5,906 bases of DNA from Candidatus Omnitrophota bacterium (GTDB lineage Bacteria > Omnitrophota > Gorgyraeia > Kaelpiales > Kaelpiaceae), in contig JAQUNS010000045.1 of assembly GCA_028717465.1 (NCBI GenBank), forward strand, positions 1-5,906, read 5' to 3'. Each line of letters opens with the position of its first letter. Position 1 is the first letter of the stretch. The translations under genes and the position numbers were made by a program. This document shows, one piece after another, positions 1 through 5,711 of the stretch. The notes beneath the pieces are model-generated. The model was not told the DNA's origin. It searched no databases and worked only from the letters and a program-made list of their open reading frames with translations.

Positions 1-1
1 T

Positions 2-34
2 TCGGGTTTAAAGGGTAAAGTAGAGATACTATGA
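2..34 (+). CDS. C-terminal end of an upstream gene (partial, unidentified)
   Basis: The frame starting at base 2 reads SGLKGKVEIL and stops at TGA 32-34, overlapping the nnrE ATG (31-33) as ATGA. The same 4-base overlap occurs twice more in this window, which favours this frame as the real upstream gene. The alternatives are frame 1, which stops at TAA 16-18, and frame 3, which stops at TAA 9-11. Ten residues are too few to name a product. If real, it means nnrE is translated by coupling to an upstream cistron rather than from its own strong ribosome site. Confidence 0.4.
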   Translation, partial: SGLKGKVEIL

Positions 35-672
35 AAGCCGTCTCTTTAAAAGAAGCAAATAGACTGGATAATATCTCAATATACAAGATAGGCATACCAA
101 GGATTGTTCTTATGGAAAATGCCGGCCGGGCAGTGGCGGAATTAATAGGGCTGAATTTTAAAAAAAAGCCGCATGTTGCGGCAATATCAGGCGGCGGTTA
201 TAACGGCGGCGATGCTATGGTTGCAGTTAGGCATCTTACTTTGAGCGGATTTAAGGTAGAGTCGTTTATTTCAGGTGGAATAGAAAAAGCCAAAGACGAA
301 ACCGTAATGCAGGCAAGGATACTACAGGGCCTAGGGATCAGGGTCAAGGAGATAGTATCGGATAAGGATATAAAGATTTTGGAGCGGGGAATAAAAAGAT
401 CAGACTTGATTATAGACGGGCTTTTAGGAGCCGGGCTTAAGGGGGAAGTAAGAGAGCCCAACAGAACTATTATAGGGTTGATAAACAATTCAGGCAAAAA
501 TGTCGTCTCGGTTGACATACCGTCCGGACTTGACGGTGATACCGCAAGAGTATGCGGAGTTTGCGTTAAGGCTGATCATACAGTTACTTTTCAGGCTGTT
601 AAAAAGGGCATGTTAAAACCACCCGGCAGATACTATTCAGGCAGGGTTACGGTTGCGGATATCGGCATTTAA
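31..672 (+). CDS. nnrE: NAD(P)H-hydrate epimerase (YjeF N-terminal domain family)
   Basis: The enzyme interconverts the R and S epimers of damaged, hydrated NAD(P)H so that the ADP/ATP-dependent dehydratase NnrD can restore NAD(P)H; it is a cytosolic repair enzyme. The 213 residues match the single YjeF_N domain. Visible motifs are MENAG (28-32), the glycine-rich loop GGGYNGGDA (54-62), IDGLLGAGLKG (128-138), VDIPSGLDGDT (161-171, with Asp162 as the probable catalytic acid) and ADHTVTFQAVKKGM (181-194). The C-terminal NnrD dehydratase domain found in fused bacterial proteins is absent, so this is the stand-alone form and NnrD must lie elsewhere. The glycine loop departs from the usual G-x-GNNGGDG: Tyr replaces the first Asn and Ala the last Gly. 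The ATG at 31 is preceded only by a weak AGAG (22-25) and overlaps the putative upstream stop, suggesting coupled translation. The family assignment is firm; activity is inferred. Confidence 0.93.
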   Translation: MKAVSLKEANRLDNISIYKIGIPRIVLMENAGRAVAELIGLNFKKKPHVAAISGGGYNGGDAMVAVRHLTLSGFKVESFISGGIEKAKDETVMQARILQGLGIRVKEIVSDKDIKILERGIKRSDLIIDGLLGAGLKGEVREPNRTIIGLINNSGKNVVSVDIPSGLDGDTARVCGVCVKADHTVTFQAVKKGMLKPPGRYYSGRVTVADIGI

Positions 673-688
673 ATGCCATTTTTACTTT
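664..688 (+). terminator. Weak intrinsic terminator overlapping the nnrE stop codon
   Basis: Bases 664-677 form a perfect 14-base palindrome, GGCATTTAAATGCC. In RNA this folds as a GGCAU/AUGCC stem with a UUAA loop, followed at once by AUUUUUACUUU (678-688). The nnrE stop TAA (670-672) is the loop. A 5-bp stem with three G-C pairs is short for an intrinsic terminator, so read-through into the next operon is likely. The layout (hairpin, then T-run) is seen directly; the function is inferred. Confidence 0.5.
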
Positions 689-701
689 AAATTGTTATAA
701 T
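673..701 (+). promoter_or_regulatory. Sigma70-type promoter with extended -10 for the split metH operon
   Basis: A perfect extended -10, TGTTATAAT (693-701), contains TATAAT at 696-701. Seventeen bases upstream is ATGCCA (673-678), which matches 4 of 6 positions of TTGACA. Transcription would be expected to start about 7-8 bases after the -10, at about 708-709, which is the GTG start codon of the next gene. The -35 lies in the 3' arm of the nnrE terminator hairpin, so terminator and promoter share bases. There is no room for a riboswitch leader in this 36-base gap. Confidence 0.6.
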
Positions 702-708
702 GTAAATT

Positions 709-1332
709 GTGAATAATATGTTATTTTTTGATTCAATAGCGGTTAACGTCTCTGAAAAGGATCTCTATGAGCGGCTTGGCTATAAAGTTAATACAGAGAT
801 TAGCGATAAGCAGAAAAAGATTTTTTCTAAGTATATAAAATACGGTTTTGAGCTGGCTCAAATAAAAGGGGCCGGGTTAAGGCTCAAGATAAATAAAAAG
901 AGCAAAAAAACTGTTGAGTTTGAAAACGGCCTTGTTGTAAAAAGCGGCCTGCTGGCCTCCTTTCTTTTTAAGTGCAACGAAGCTCTGTTTATCGCTTCGG
1001 TTATGGCCGGGCCTATTATTGAGAAAATAAAGCAGATGCAGGGTGAGGATTTAACAGGGGCTGTGCTTCTGGATGCTTTCGCTTCTGAGGCGGTTGATAA
1101 TGCCCTTAACTGGATACAGAATTATTTTTCTAAAGACCTGATACGGGAGAAGAAATTTTTAATACCGGGCAGGATATCGTGCGGATACGGAGATTTTTCT
1201 CTTAAAATCCAGGATGATATCTACAGGGCTATGAATCTTAAAAAAATCGGTATCAGCATAAATAAATACCGCCAGCTAAATCCGGAGAAGGCAGTTACGG
1301 CAGTTAGCGGCATAGCAGATATCAGTTCATGA
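709..1332 (+). CDS. Stand-alone methionine synthase reactivation-domain protein (MetH activation domain family)
   Basis: The 207 residues correspond to the AdoMet-dependent reactivation domain normally found at the C-terminus of long MetH proteins; it remethylates cob(II)alamin using AdoMet and a reductant when the cofactor is oxidised. The diagnostic stretch is GRISCGYGDFSLKIQ (154-168), equivalent to the R-x-x-x-GY AdoMet-binding segment of E. coli MetH; Arg155 and Tyr160 should be the ligand-contacting residues. It has the short GYGD...Q form seen in detached activation proteins rather than GYPACPDH. LLDAFASEAVDN (120-131) and LNPEKAVTAVSGI (190-202) also fit the family. The gene lies directly upstream of a MetH core that lacks this domain and overlaps it by ATGA (1329-1332), which strongly supports the assignment. 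The start is uncertain: GTG 709 coincides with the predicted transcript start, while ATG 718 would give a 9-base leader. Neither has a Shine-Dalgarno. A related role in reactivating another corrinoid methyltransferase is possible but less likely given the neighbour. Confidence 0.87.
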   Translation: MNNMLFFDSIAVNVSEKDLYERLGYKVNTEISDKQKKIFSKYIKYGFELAQIKGAGLRLKINKKSKKTVEFENGLVVKSGLLASFLFKCNEALFIASVMAGPIIEKIKQMQGEDLTGAVLLDAFASEAVDNALNWIQNYFSKDLIREKKFLIPGRISCGYGDFSLKIQDDIYRAMNLKKIGISINKYRQLNPEKAVTAVSGIADISS

Positions 1333-3716
1333 AAGCCGAGAATATAATTAAAAAGCGGGTATTACTGCTCGACGGAGCATTAGGCACTAATCTCTACGAA
1401 AGAGGTATGCCTCACAATGCTGTGCCTGAGGATTGGTGTTTGAAAAATTCTAAAATCCTGGAATCCTTACAGAGAGACTACGTAAAAGCAGGTTCAGATG
1501 TCATATATACGGCTACTTTCGGCGCCAACAGGATAAAATTAAACCGCACAAAAAACAACGTAGTACTTATCAATAGAAAGCTTGCCCAAATCAGCAGAAA
1601 GGCTGCCGGAAACAGAGTTTTAGTTGCCGGCGATATCGGCCCTACCGGCAGATTCATAAAGCCTTTCGGGGACCTGGATTTTGAGGATGCAGTAGATCTG
1701 TTTAAAGAACAGGTCAAAGGCTTGCTTTTAGGCGGCGTGGATATTTTTGCTATTGAAACTATGATAGATATTCAGGAGGCCAGGGCAGCCCTTCTGGCTG
1801 TCCGTGAGTTAAGCGATAAGTTCACTATGGTTACCATGAGCTATGAAAAAGACGGCCGCACATTAAACGGGACAGACCCTCTCTCAGCTTTAATAACGCT
1901 TCAGAGCTTAGGCGCCGACGCGGTGGGTTCTAACTGCTCAAGAGGGCCTTATGAGATGACTAAAATTTTAAGCGGCCTAAAAAGATACTCTAAAGTACCT
2001 CTTGTTGCCAAACCCAATGCCGGCCTGCCCAAAATCAAAGAAGGCAGGGCAGTATTTGATATGACTGAAAGTAATTTTGCCCGTTATGCAAAAGATCTTG
2101 TTTTAGAGGGGGTGAATATCATAGGGGGATGCTGCGGAACAAAACCGGCCCATATAGCAGCTTTGAAAAAACAGCTCAGATATCTAAAACCAAAAAAAGT
2201 GAGCCCAGTGAGCTGTTCTATTATCAGTTCCGCCAGAGGTTATCTTGATTTAAACAGTTCTAAAGACGTTATTTTTATAGGCGAAAAAATTAATCCGACC
2301 GGGAAAAAGCTGCTTCAGTCTGAAATTAGAAGATATAAATTTAGCAGGGTAAAGAGCCTGGCTAAAGAGCAGGAATATTCAGGGGCTAAGGCGCTGGACG
2401 TCAATATATCTCTTGCAGGAATTGACGAAAAAAAAGCCATGCTATCTGCTATGTCCGAGCTGTCGGTTTCTACGAATCTTCCTCTTGCGATAGATTCATC
2501 CAGTACTCACGTTATAGAAGCAGCTTTGAGGTTTTATCCCGGGCGCGCCCTGGTCAACTCTCTAACAGCCGAGCCTAAAAAGATGAAGGAGCTTATGCCG
2601 GTAATAAAGAAATACGGGCCGATGGTGATATTCCTTCCGGTAACAGCAAAAGGAATACCCGATAATTTTCAAGAAAGAAAGAAAGTGATAGATAAAAATT
2701 TAAAGATGTTAAATTCCTGCGGTATTTTGAAAGCCGATATTGTAATAGACCCTATCACCCTTGCTGTTTCCTGCAATATGAGCTCCGCAGTTAATACCTT
2801 AAAAACAATCGCCTATTGCAAAAGCAAGCTGAACATGAGTACGGTTATAGGCCTTTCCAATATATCTTTTGGACTGCCTAAAAGAGACATAGTGAATAAA
2901 ACCTTTCTTGATATGGCCAAGTCCCGGGGATTAAAACTTGCAATCCTGGATCCTGCCAGAATAAATTCGTCGCGGCCTAGCAGGCATGCTAAAGACCTGC
3001 TGTTAGGCCAGGATAAGAATGGAATCAAATTTATAAAGTATTACTCTAAAAAAGAACACAGGCCTGTTTTGGTGAAAGCGGATATTCTAAACCCCAAAGA
3101 CAATATAGGTTCTGCCATTATCGATGCAGACAGAGATAACATAAAAGACCTCATAAACAATGCTTTAAATAGCGGCATCTCAGCTTCCAGCATTATGAAC
3201 GAAGCCTTGATACCGGCAATAACAAAAGTAGGCGAGTTGTTTGAGAAAAAAGCTATATTTTTGCCCCAGCTTATAGCAAGCTCTGAGACTATGAAAAAAG
3301 CAGTTTCTCAAATAACTCCTGTTTTAAAAAAAGACGGATTTAAAGGCAAAAGCAAAGCCCTCGTAATTATGGCTACGGTAGAGGGCGATATCCATGATAT
3401 TGGCAAAAATATCGTATCTCTGATATTGAGTAACCACGGTTTTGAAGTTATAGATCTGGGCAAGGATGTTACGGCCCAGTCCATAATAAAGGCAGCAAGA
3501 GAATATCAGCCGGATGTGGTCGGGCTCTCTGCTTTGATGACAACGACTATGGTAAATATGAAGCGAGTGATAGAACTGGCTGTCTCTGAGGGCTTAAACT
3601 GTAAATTCTTGATCGGGGGAGCCGTGGTCGATGAAGCTTATGCCGATTCTTTAGGGGTAAACTATGCTAAAGACGGCATAGATGCCGTAAAAATTATAAA
3701 TAGGATTGTGGTTTGA
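1329..3716 (+). CDS. metH: Cobalamin-dependent methionine synthase core, lacking the reactivation domain
   Basis: Cytosolic enzyme that moves the methyl group of 5-methyltetrahydrofolate via cobalamin to homocysteine, giving methionine and tetrahydrofolate. Four modules are visible in order. The homocysteine/zinc domain (about 1-283) has LLDGALGTNL (13-22), GSNC (Cys203) and GGCCGT (Cys268, Cys269), the three zinc-ligand cysteines. The pterin-binding TIM barrel (about 312-575) has GEKINPTG (318-325), ALDVNI (355-360), AIDSSS (387-392) and GLSNISFGLP (508-517). The helical cap (about 585-668) includes FLPQLI (644-649). The B12 Rossmann domain (about 675-795) has GDIHDIGKN (686-694) with His689 as the lower cobalt ligand, SALMTTT (734-740) and the GGA loop (763-765). 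At 795 residues it is far shorter than the roughly 1,230 of E. coli MetH because it stops after the B12 domain; Thermotoga maritima has a similar core-only MetH. The missing domain is encoded by the preceding gene, whose stop overlaps this ATG (ATGA), so coupled, roughly equimolar synthesis is expected. There is no strong ribosome site. No key residue appears lost. Confidence 0.95.
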   Translation: MKAENIIKKRVLLLDGALGTNLYERGMPHNAVPEDWCLKNSKILESLQRDYVKAGSDVIYTATFGANRIKLNRTKNNVVLINRKLAQISRKAAGNRVLVAGDIGPTGRFIKPFGDLDFEDAVDLFKEQVKGLLLGGVDIFAIETMIDIQEARAALLAVRELSDKFTMVTMSYEKDGRTLNGTDPLSALITLQSLGADAVGSNCSRGPYEMTKILSGLKRYSKVPLVAKPNAGLPKIKEGRAVFDMTESNFARYAKDLVLEGVNIIGGCCGTKPAHIAALKKQLRYLKPKKVSPVSCSIISSARGYLDLNSSKDVIFIGEKINPTGKKLLQSEIRRYKFSRVKSLAKEQEYSGAKALDVNISLAGIDEKKAMLSAMSELSVSTNLPLAIDSSSTHVIEAALRFYPGRALVNSLTAEPKKMKELMPVIKKYGPMVIFLPVTAKGIPDNFQERKKVIDKNLKMLNSCGILKADIVIDPITLAVSCNMSSAVNTLKTIAYCKSKLNMSTVIGLSNISFGLPKRDIVNKTFLDMAKSRGLKLAILDPARINSSRPSRHAKDLLLGQDKNGIKFIKYYSKKEHRPVLVKADILNPKDNIGSAIIDADRDNIKDLINNALNSGISASSIMNEALIPAITKVGELFEKKAIFLPQLIASSETMKKAVSQITPVLKKDGFKGKSKALVIMATVEGDIHDIGKNIVSLILSNHGFEVIDLGKDVTAQSIIKAAREYQPDVVGLSALMTTTMVNMKRVIELAVSEGLNCKFLIGGAVVDEAYADSLGVNYAKDGIDAVKIINRIVV

Positions 3717-3779
3717 AAAACTAAAGTTCTGTTATTCCGCTGCTATAACCGGTTAGTTAGGCATCTAAGAGCAATTAGC

Positions 3780-3809
3780 TTGTCAGGGCATCAATAGTAT
3801 TGATATAAT
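3780..3809 (+). promoter_or_regulatory. Strong sigma70-type promoter of the lipoyl-lrp-aminotransferase operon
   Basis: The -35 is TTGTCA (3780-3785), 5 of 6 matches to TTGACA. An 18-base spacer leads to a perfect extended -10, TGATATAAT (3801-3809), with TATAAT at 3804-3809. Transcription should start near 3815-3817, giving a leader of only about 11-13 A/T-rich bases before the ATG at 3828. This is the best promoter match in the window. Confidence 0.72.
3790..3804. promoter_or_regulatory. Perfect 15-base palindrome in the promoter, candidate operator
   Basis: ATCAATA-G-TATTGAT is an exact inverted repeat with 7-base arms around one central base. It fills most of the gap between the -35 and -10 and reaches the first base of the -10, so a bound protein would block RNA polymerase. 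Its 15-base length and A/T-rich centre suit Lrp/AsnC-type sites, and an Lrp-family gene is second in this operon, so autoregulation is a reasonable guess. The symmetry is seen directly; the binding protein is inference. Confidence 0.45.
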
Positions 3810-3827
3810 AAAAAACAATTTATTTTT

Positions 3828-4064
3828 ATGGATATCGAAGTCAAGGTTCCCGAAACAGGAGACAAAGAAGGTTTTACAGTTACTTACTGGCATTTCAAAG
3901 AAGGCGATCAGGTTATCAAAGACAGTGATTTAGTGGAGTTATCTACTGAGAAGGCAGTTTTTAATCTACCTTCGCCTGTATCGGGGGTATTGAAGGAAAA
4001 AAAACATCAGGAAGGCGGCAGAGTCTCTTGCGGCGATGTTATAGCGATGATAAAAACAAAGTGA
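3828..4064 (+). CDS. Stand-alone lipoyl-carrier domain protein
   Basis: The 78 residues are one complete lipoyl domain of the 2-oxoacid dehydrogenase E2 type and nothing more. The sequence begins IEVKVPETGD, then WHFKEGDQVIKDSDLVELSTEKAVFNLPSPVSG. Lys42 in the STEKA turn (39-43) is the predicted lipoylation site; the biotin signature MKM is absent. The later G-x-V-x-x-GDVIAMI strand (64-75) closes the beta-barrel. Full E2 proteins continue with a subunit-binding domain and a large acyltransferase domain, both absent: the frame closes with TGA at 4062-4064 and lrp follows. It may be a mobile carrier that serves an E1/E2 complex or another lipoate-using enzyme encoded elsewhere, or a relic of an E2. 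It is first in an operon with an Lrp-family regulator and an aminotransferase, which suggests amino-acid or 2-oxoacid metabolism. ATG 3828 is the only sensible start and has no Shine-Dalgarno. The domain identity is firm; the partner is unknown. Confidence 0.88.
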   Translation: MDIEVKVPETGDKEGFTVTYWHFKEGDQVIKDSDLVELSTEKAVFNLPSPVSGVLKEKKHQEGGRVSCGDVIAMIKTK

Positions 4065-4068
4065 GGTG
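4063..4068 (+). promoter_or_regulatory. Ribosome binding site of the Lrp-family gene
   Basis: GAGGTG lies four bases before ATG 4073 and overlaps the TGA stop of the lipoyl gene. It is the clearest Shine-Dalgarno in the window, shows that this organism uses them inside operons, and fixes the start of the regulator gene. Confidence 0.75.
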
Positions 4069-4072
4069 AAAC

Positions 4073-4555
4073 ATGAAAGAGATCATAGAGCTTTTAGAGC
4101 AGAATGCCAAGCTTTCTGCTGAGGATATAGCAAAGATTTTAAAAAGAGACGTAAAATCAGTAAAAAGTGCTATAGGCAAACTTGAACAGAAGAAGGTTAT
4201 ACTTGGCTACAAGGCTATAATTAATGAGGATAGAGTTGAAGGCTTTAAGCCTGTCCGGGCTATTGTCGAAGTTCAGGTTGCACCCAAGAGGAACCTCGGT
4301 TTTGACTATATTGCAGAGAGAATTTATAAGTTTCCCGAAGTCAAAACTTGCTATCTGGTTTCAGGAACATATGAGCTGCTTTTGATACTGGAGGGAGAAA
4401 ATATCCACGAAGTCTCTCAGTTTGTGGCCGAAAAGCTCGCGCCGTTAGAGGGCGTTAGGGGCACCGTTACGCATTTTTATCTTAAGAAATATAAGGAGGA
4501 CGGCGTGGTATTTGCTGCTCAAAGCGCTAACTCCAGAAATAACATTACTCTATGA
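4073..4555 (+). CDS. Lrp/AsnC-family transcriptional regulator
   Basis: A DNA-binding regulator of the feast/famine type, which usually senses amino acids and acts as dimers or higher multimers. The N-terminal winged helix-turn-helix spans about residues 3-50 (LSAEDIAKIL, then the recognition helix around DVKSVKSAIGKLEQKKVI, then the wing GYKAIIN). The RAM ligand-binding/oligomerisation domain spans about 60-140, with VRAIVEVQV (61-69), the central SGTYELLLIL turn (97-106) and GTVTHFYLKKYK (130-141). A short tail (145-160) rich in Ala, Ser and Asn lies beyond the domain. At 160 residues it is normal for the family. It follows the lipoyl gene by 8 bases and overlaps the aminotransferase by ATGA (4552-4555). 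Likely targets are its own operon, through the palindrome in the promoter, and perhaps metH; both are inference. The effector amino acid cannot be read from the sequence. Confidence 0.93.
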   Translation: MKEIIELLEQNAKLSAEDIAKILKRDVKSVKSAIGKLEQKKVILGYKAIINEDRVEGFKPVRAIVEVQVAPKRNLGFDYIAERIYKFPEVKTCYLVSGTYELLLILEGENIHEVSQFVAEKLAPLEGVRGTVTHFYLKKYKEDGVVFAAQSANSRNNITL

Positions 4556-5709
4556 AAATACAGATTTCCGATCAGCTGCAATCTATCCCGCCTTCGGGCA
4601 TAAGAGAGTTTTTTGACCTGGTTTTAGGCATGGAGGACATAATATCTTTGGGGATAGGCGAGCCTGATTTCGTAACTCCTTGGAATATATGCGAGGCCGG
4701 GATTTATGCTCTTGAAAGGGGGTTTACTTCTTATACCTCAAATCAGGGCATAGAGTCTTTGCGCAGGAATATTTCTGGTTATCTGAGCAAGAGATATAAA
4801 ATTAAATATGACTATAAAGATAACATACTGATTACCGTAGGAACTTCGGAAGGCTATGACCTTGCTATAAGGGCAATAGTGAACCCGGGAGACGAAGTCC
4901 TGATACCGGAGCCTTGTTATGTCTCTTATTATCAGGTTGCTAAGCTGGCCGGAGCCAAGCCCAAATATATACCTACAAAAGACAGCAATTTTAAACTCAC
5001 GGCCGAAGGCCTTAGCAGGGCAATAACAAAAAAAAGCAGGATATTGGTTTTGAATTACCCTGCTAATCCGACCGGTGTCAGCTTTAAAGAGAATGAGCTT
5101 AAAAAAATTGCCAAAGTTGTCAAACAGCACGATCTGATAGTATTGTCTGACGAAATATATTCAGAGTTGAGCTATGATTTTGACCATACTATTTTTTCTG
5201 CGATACCGGCGATGAAAGAGAGGACTGTTTACATAAACGGGTTTTCTAAGGCCTATGCTATGACCGGATGGCGGATAGGCTATGTCTGCGGCCCTAAGGA
5301 TATTATACAGGGCATGAACAAGATACACCAATATACCATGCTCTGTGCGCCTATTATGAGCCAGATGGCAGCTTCTGAGGCTTTGCTGAGAGGAGAGAGC
5401 GCCGTTAAAGCTATGAACAGGGAATATATAAAAAGGCGTAATTATGTTACAGAGAGGCTGGGCCAGCTAAAATTTGATTTTCCTTATCCGGAAGGGGCTT
5501 TCTATATTTTTGCTTCGGTCAAGCATACCGGTTTAAGCGGCAAAGAATTTTCTTACCGCCTGCTTAACGAAAAAAAAGTTGCTGTTGTTCCAGGAGTTGC
5601 TTTCGGAAGTTCCGAAAATAATAAAGACTACATAAGGATCTGTTATACTACTGAATTTGAAAAGCTAAAATCGGCTCTGGATAGGATCGAGCAGTTTTTG
5701 AAAGGTTAG
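4552..5709 (+). CDS. PLP-dependent aminotransferase, class I/II (fold type I, AspAT I-gamma-like)
   Basis: Cytosolic enzyme that moves an amino group between an amino acid and a 2-oxo acid using pyridoxal phosphate. Motifs along the 385 residues are GIGEPDF (34-40, substrate loop), YTSNQG (61-66), GTSEGYDLA (97-105, phosphate site), NYPANPTG (168-175), LSDEIYSEL (198-206; Asp200 pairs with the pyridine nitrogen, Tyr203 with O3'), FSKAYAMTGWRIGY (231-244; Lys233 forms the Schiff base, Arg241 binds phosphate) and YIRICY (360-365; Arg362 holds the substrate carboxylate). All catalytic residues are present and the length is normal. The N-terminus, with ISDQLQSIPPSGIREFFDL, is typical of the family and supports ATG 4552. 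Substrate is not decided: aromatic, aspartate or alanine-type activity are all possible in this subgroup. Translation is probably coupled to the Lrp gene through the 4-base overlap, as no Shine-Dalgarno precedes it. The pairing suggests that the regulator responds to an amino acid this enzyme makes or degrades. Confidence 0.94.
   Translation: MKIQISDQLQSIPPSGIREFFDLVLGMEDIISLGIGEPDFVTPWNICEAGIYALERGFTSYTSNQGIESLRRNISGYLSKRYKIKYDYKDNILITVGTSEGYDLAIRAIVNPGDEVLIPEPCYVSYYQVAKLAGAKPKYIPTKDSNFKLTAEGLSRAITKKSRILVLNYPANPTGVSFKENELKKIAKVVKQHDLIVLSDEIYSELSYDFDHTIFSAIPAMKERTVYINGFSKAYAMTGWRIGYVCGPKDIIQGMNKIHQYTMLCAPIMSQMAASEALLRGESAVKAMNREYIKRRNYVTERLGQLKFDFPYPEGAFYIFASVKHTGLSGKEFSYRLLNEKKVAVVPGVAFGSSENNKDYIRICYTTEFEKLKSALDRIEQFLKG
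5701..5705 (+). promoter_or_regulatory. Ribosome binding site of the glycosyltransferase gene
   Basis: AAAGG ends six bases before ATG 5712 and lies within the last codons of the aminotransferase. It supports this start and operon-internal translation initiation. Confidence 0.5.
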
Positions 5710-5711
5710 GT

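Larger units (their letters stand above)
3717..3827 (+). other. Intergenic spacer between metH and the lipoyl-lrp operon
   Basis: This 111-base spacer is the longest non-coding stretch in the window. Its first half (3717-3779) has no hairpin followed by a T-run, so I see no intrinsic terminator for metH. It contains a 10-base loopless palindrome TAACCGGTTA (3746-3755) and a weak GTTAT/ATAAC inverted pair (3731-3735 and 3745-3749). Its second half holds a promoter and a 15-base palindrome, annotated separately. I see no small ORF with a ribosome site or RNA gene. Confidence 0.6.

Noticed and set aside
198..518. Antisense open frame inside nnrE
   Set aside because: It lies wholly within a well-supported gene, its translation shows no recognisable motif, and I see no ribosome site.
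673..708. Possible SAM or cobalamin riboswitch before the methionine synthase operon
   Set aside because: The gap is only 36 bases and is taken up by a promoter; no riboswitch aptamer fits and no leader is transcribed.
1329..3716. Acetyl-CoA-pathway methyltransferase or MtbC-type corrinoid protein as alternatives for the long gene
   Set aside because: The zinc-binding homocysteine domain with Cys203, Cys268 and Cys269 joined to pterin and B12 domains is specific to MetH.
3746..3755. Palindrome TAACCGGTTA in the spacer after metH
   Set aside because: It has no loop and no T-run, so it is not a terminator. It lies upstream of the -35 and could be a site, but ten bases with no second copy nearby is too little to claim.
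3808..3829. Inverted repeat ATAAAAA/TTTTTAT around the lipoyl start codon
   Set aside because: It is pure A/T in a low-complexity leader, and its left arm lies mostly before the predicted transcript start, so the RNA could not form it.
3828..4064. Biotin carrier (BCCP-type) or GcvH reading of the small carrier protein
   Set aside because: The site is STEKA rather than the biotin MKM motif, and the protein is too short and lacks the flanking helices of GcvH.
4738..5130. 130-codon antisense open frame inside the aminotransferase gene
   Set aside because: It is a by-product of codon bias on the coding strand; its translation matches no family that I recognise and the sense frame is certain.
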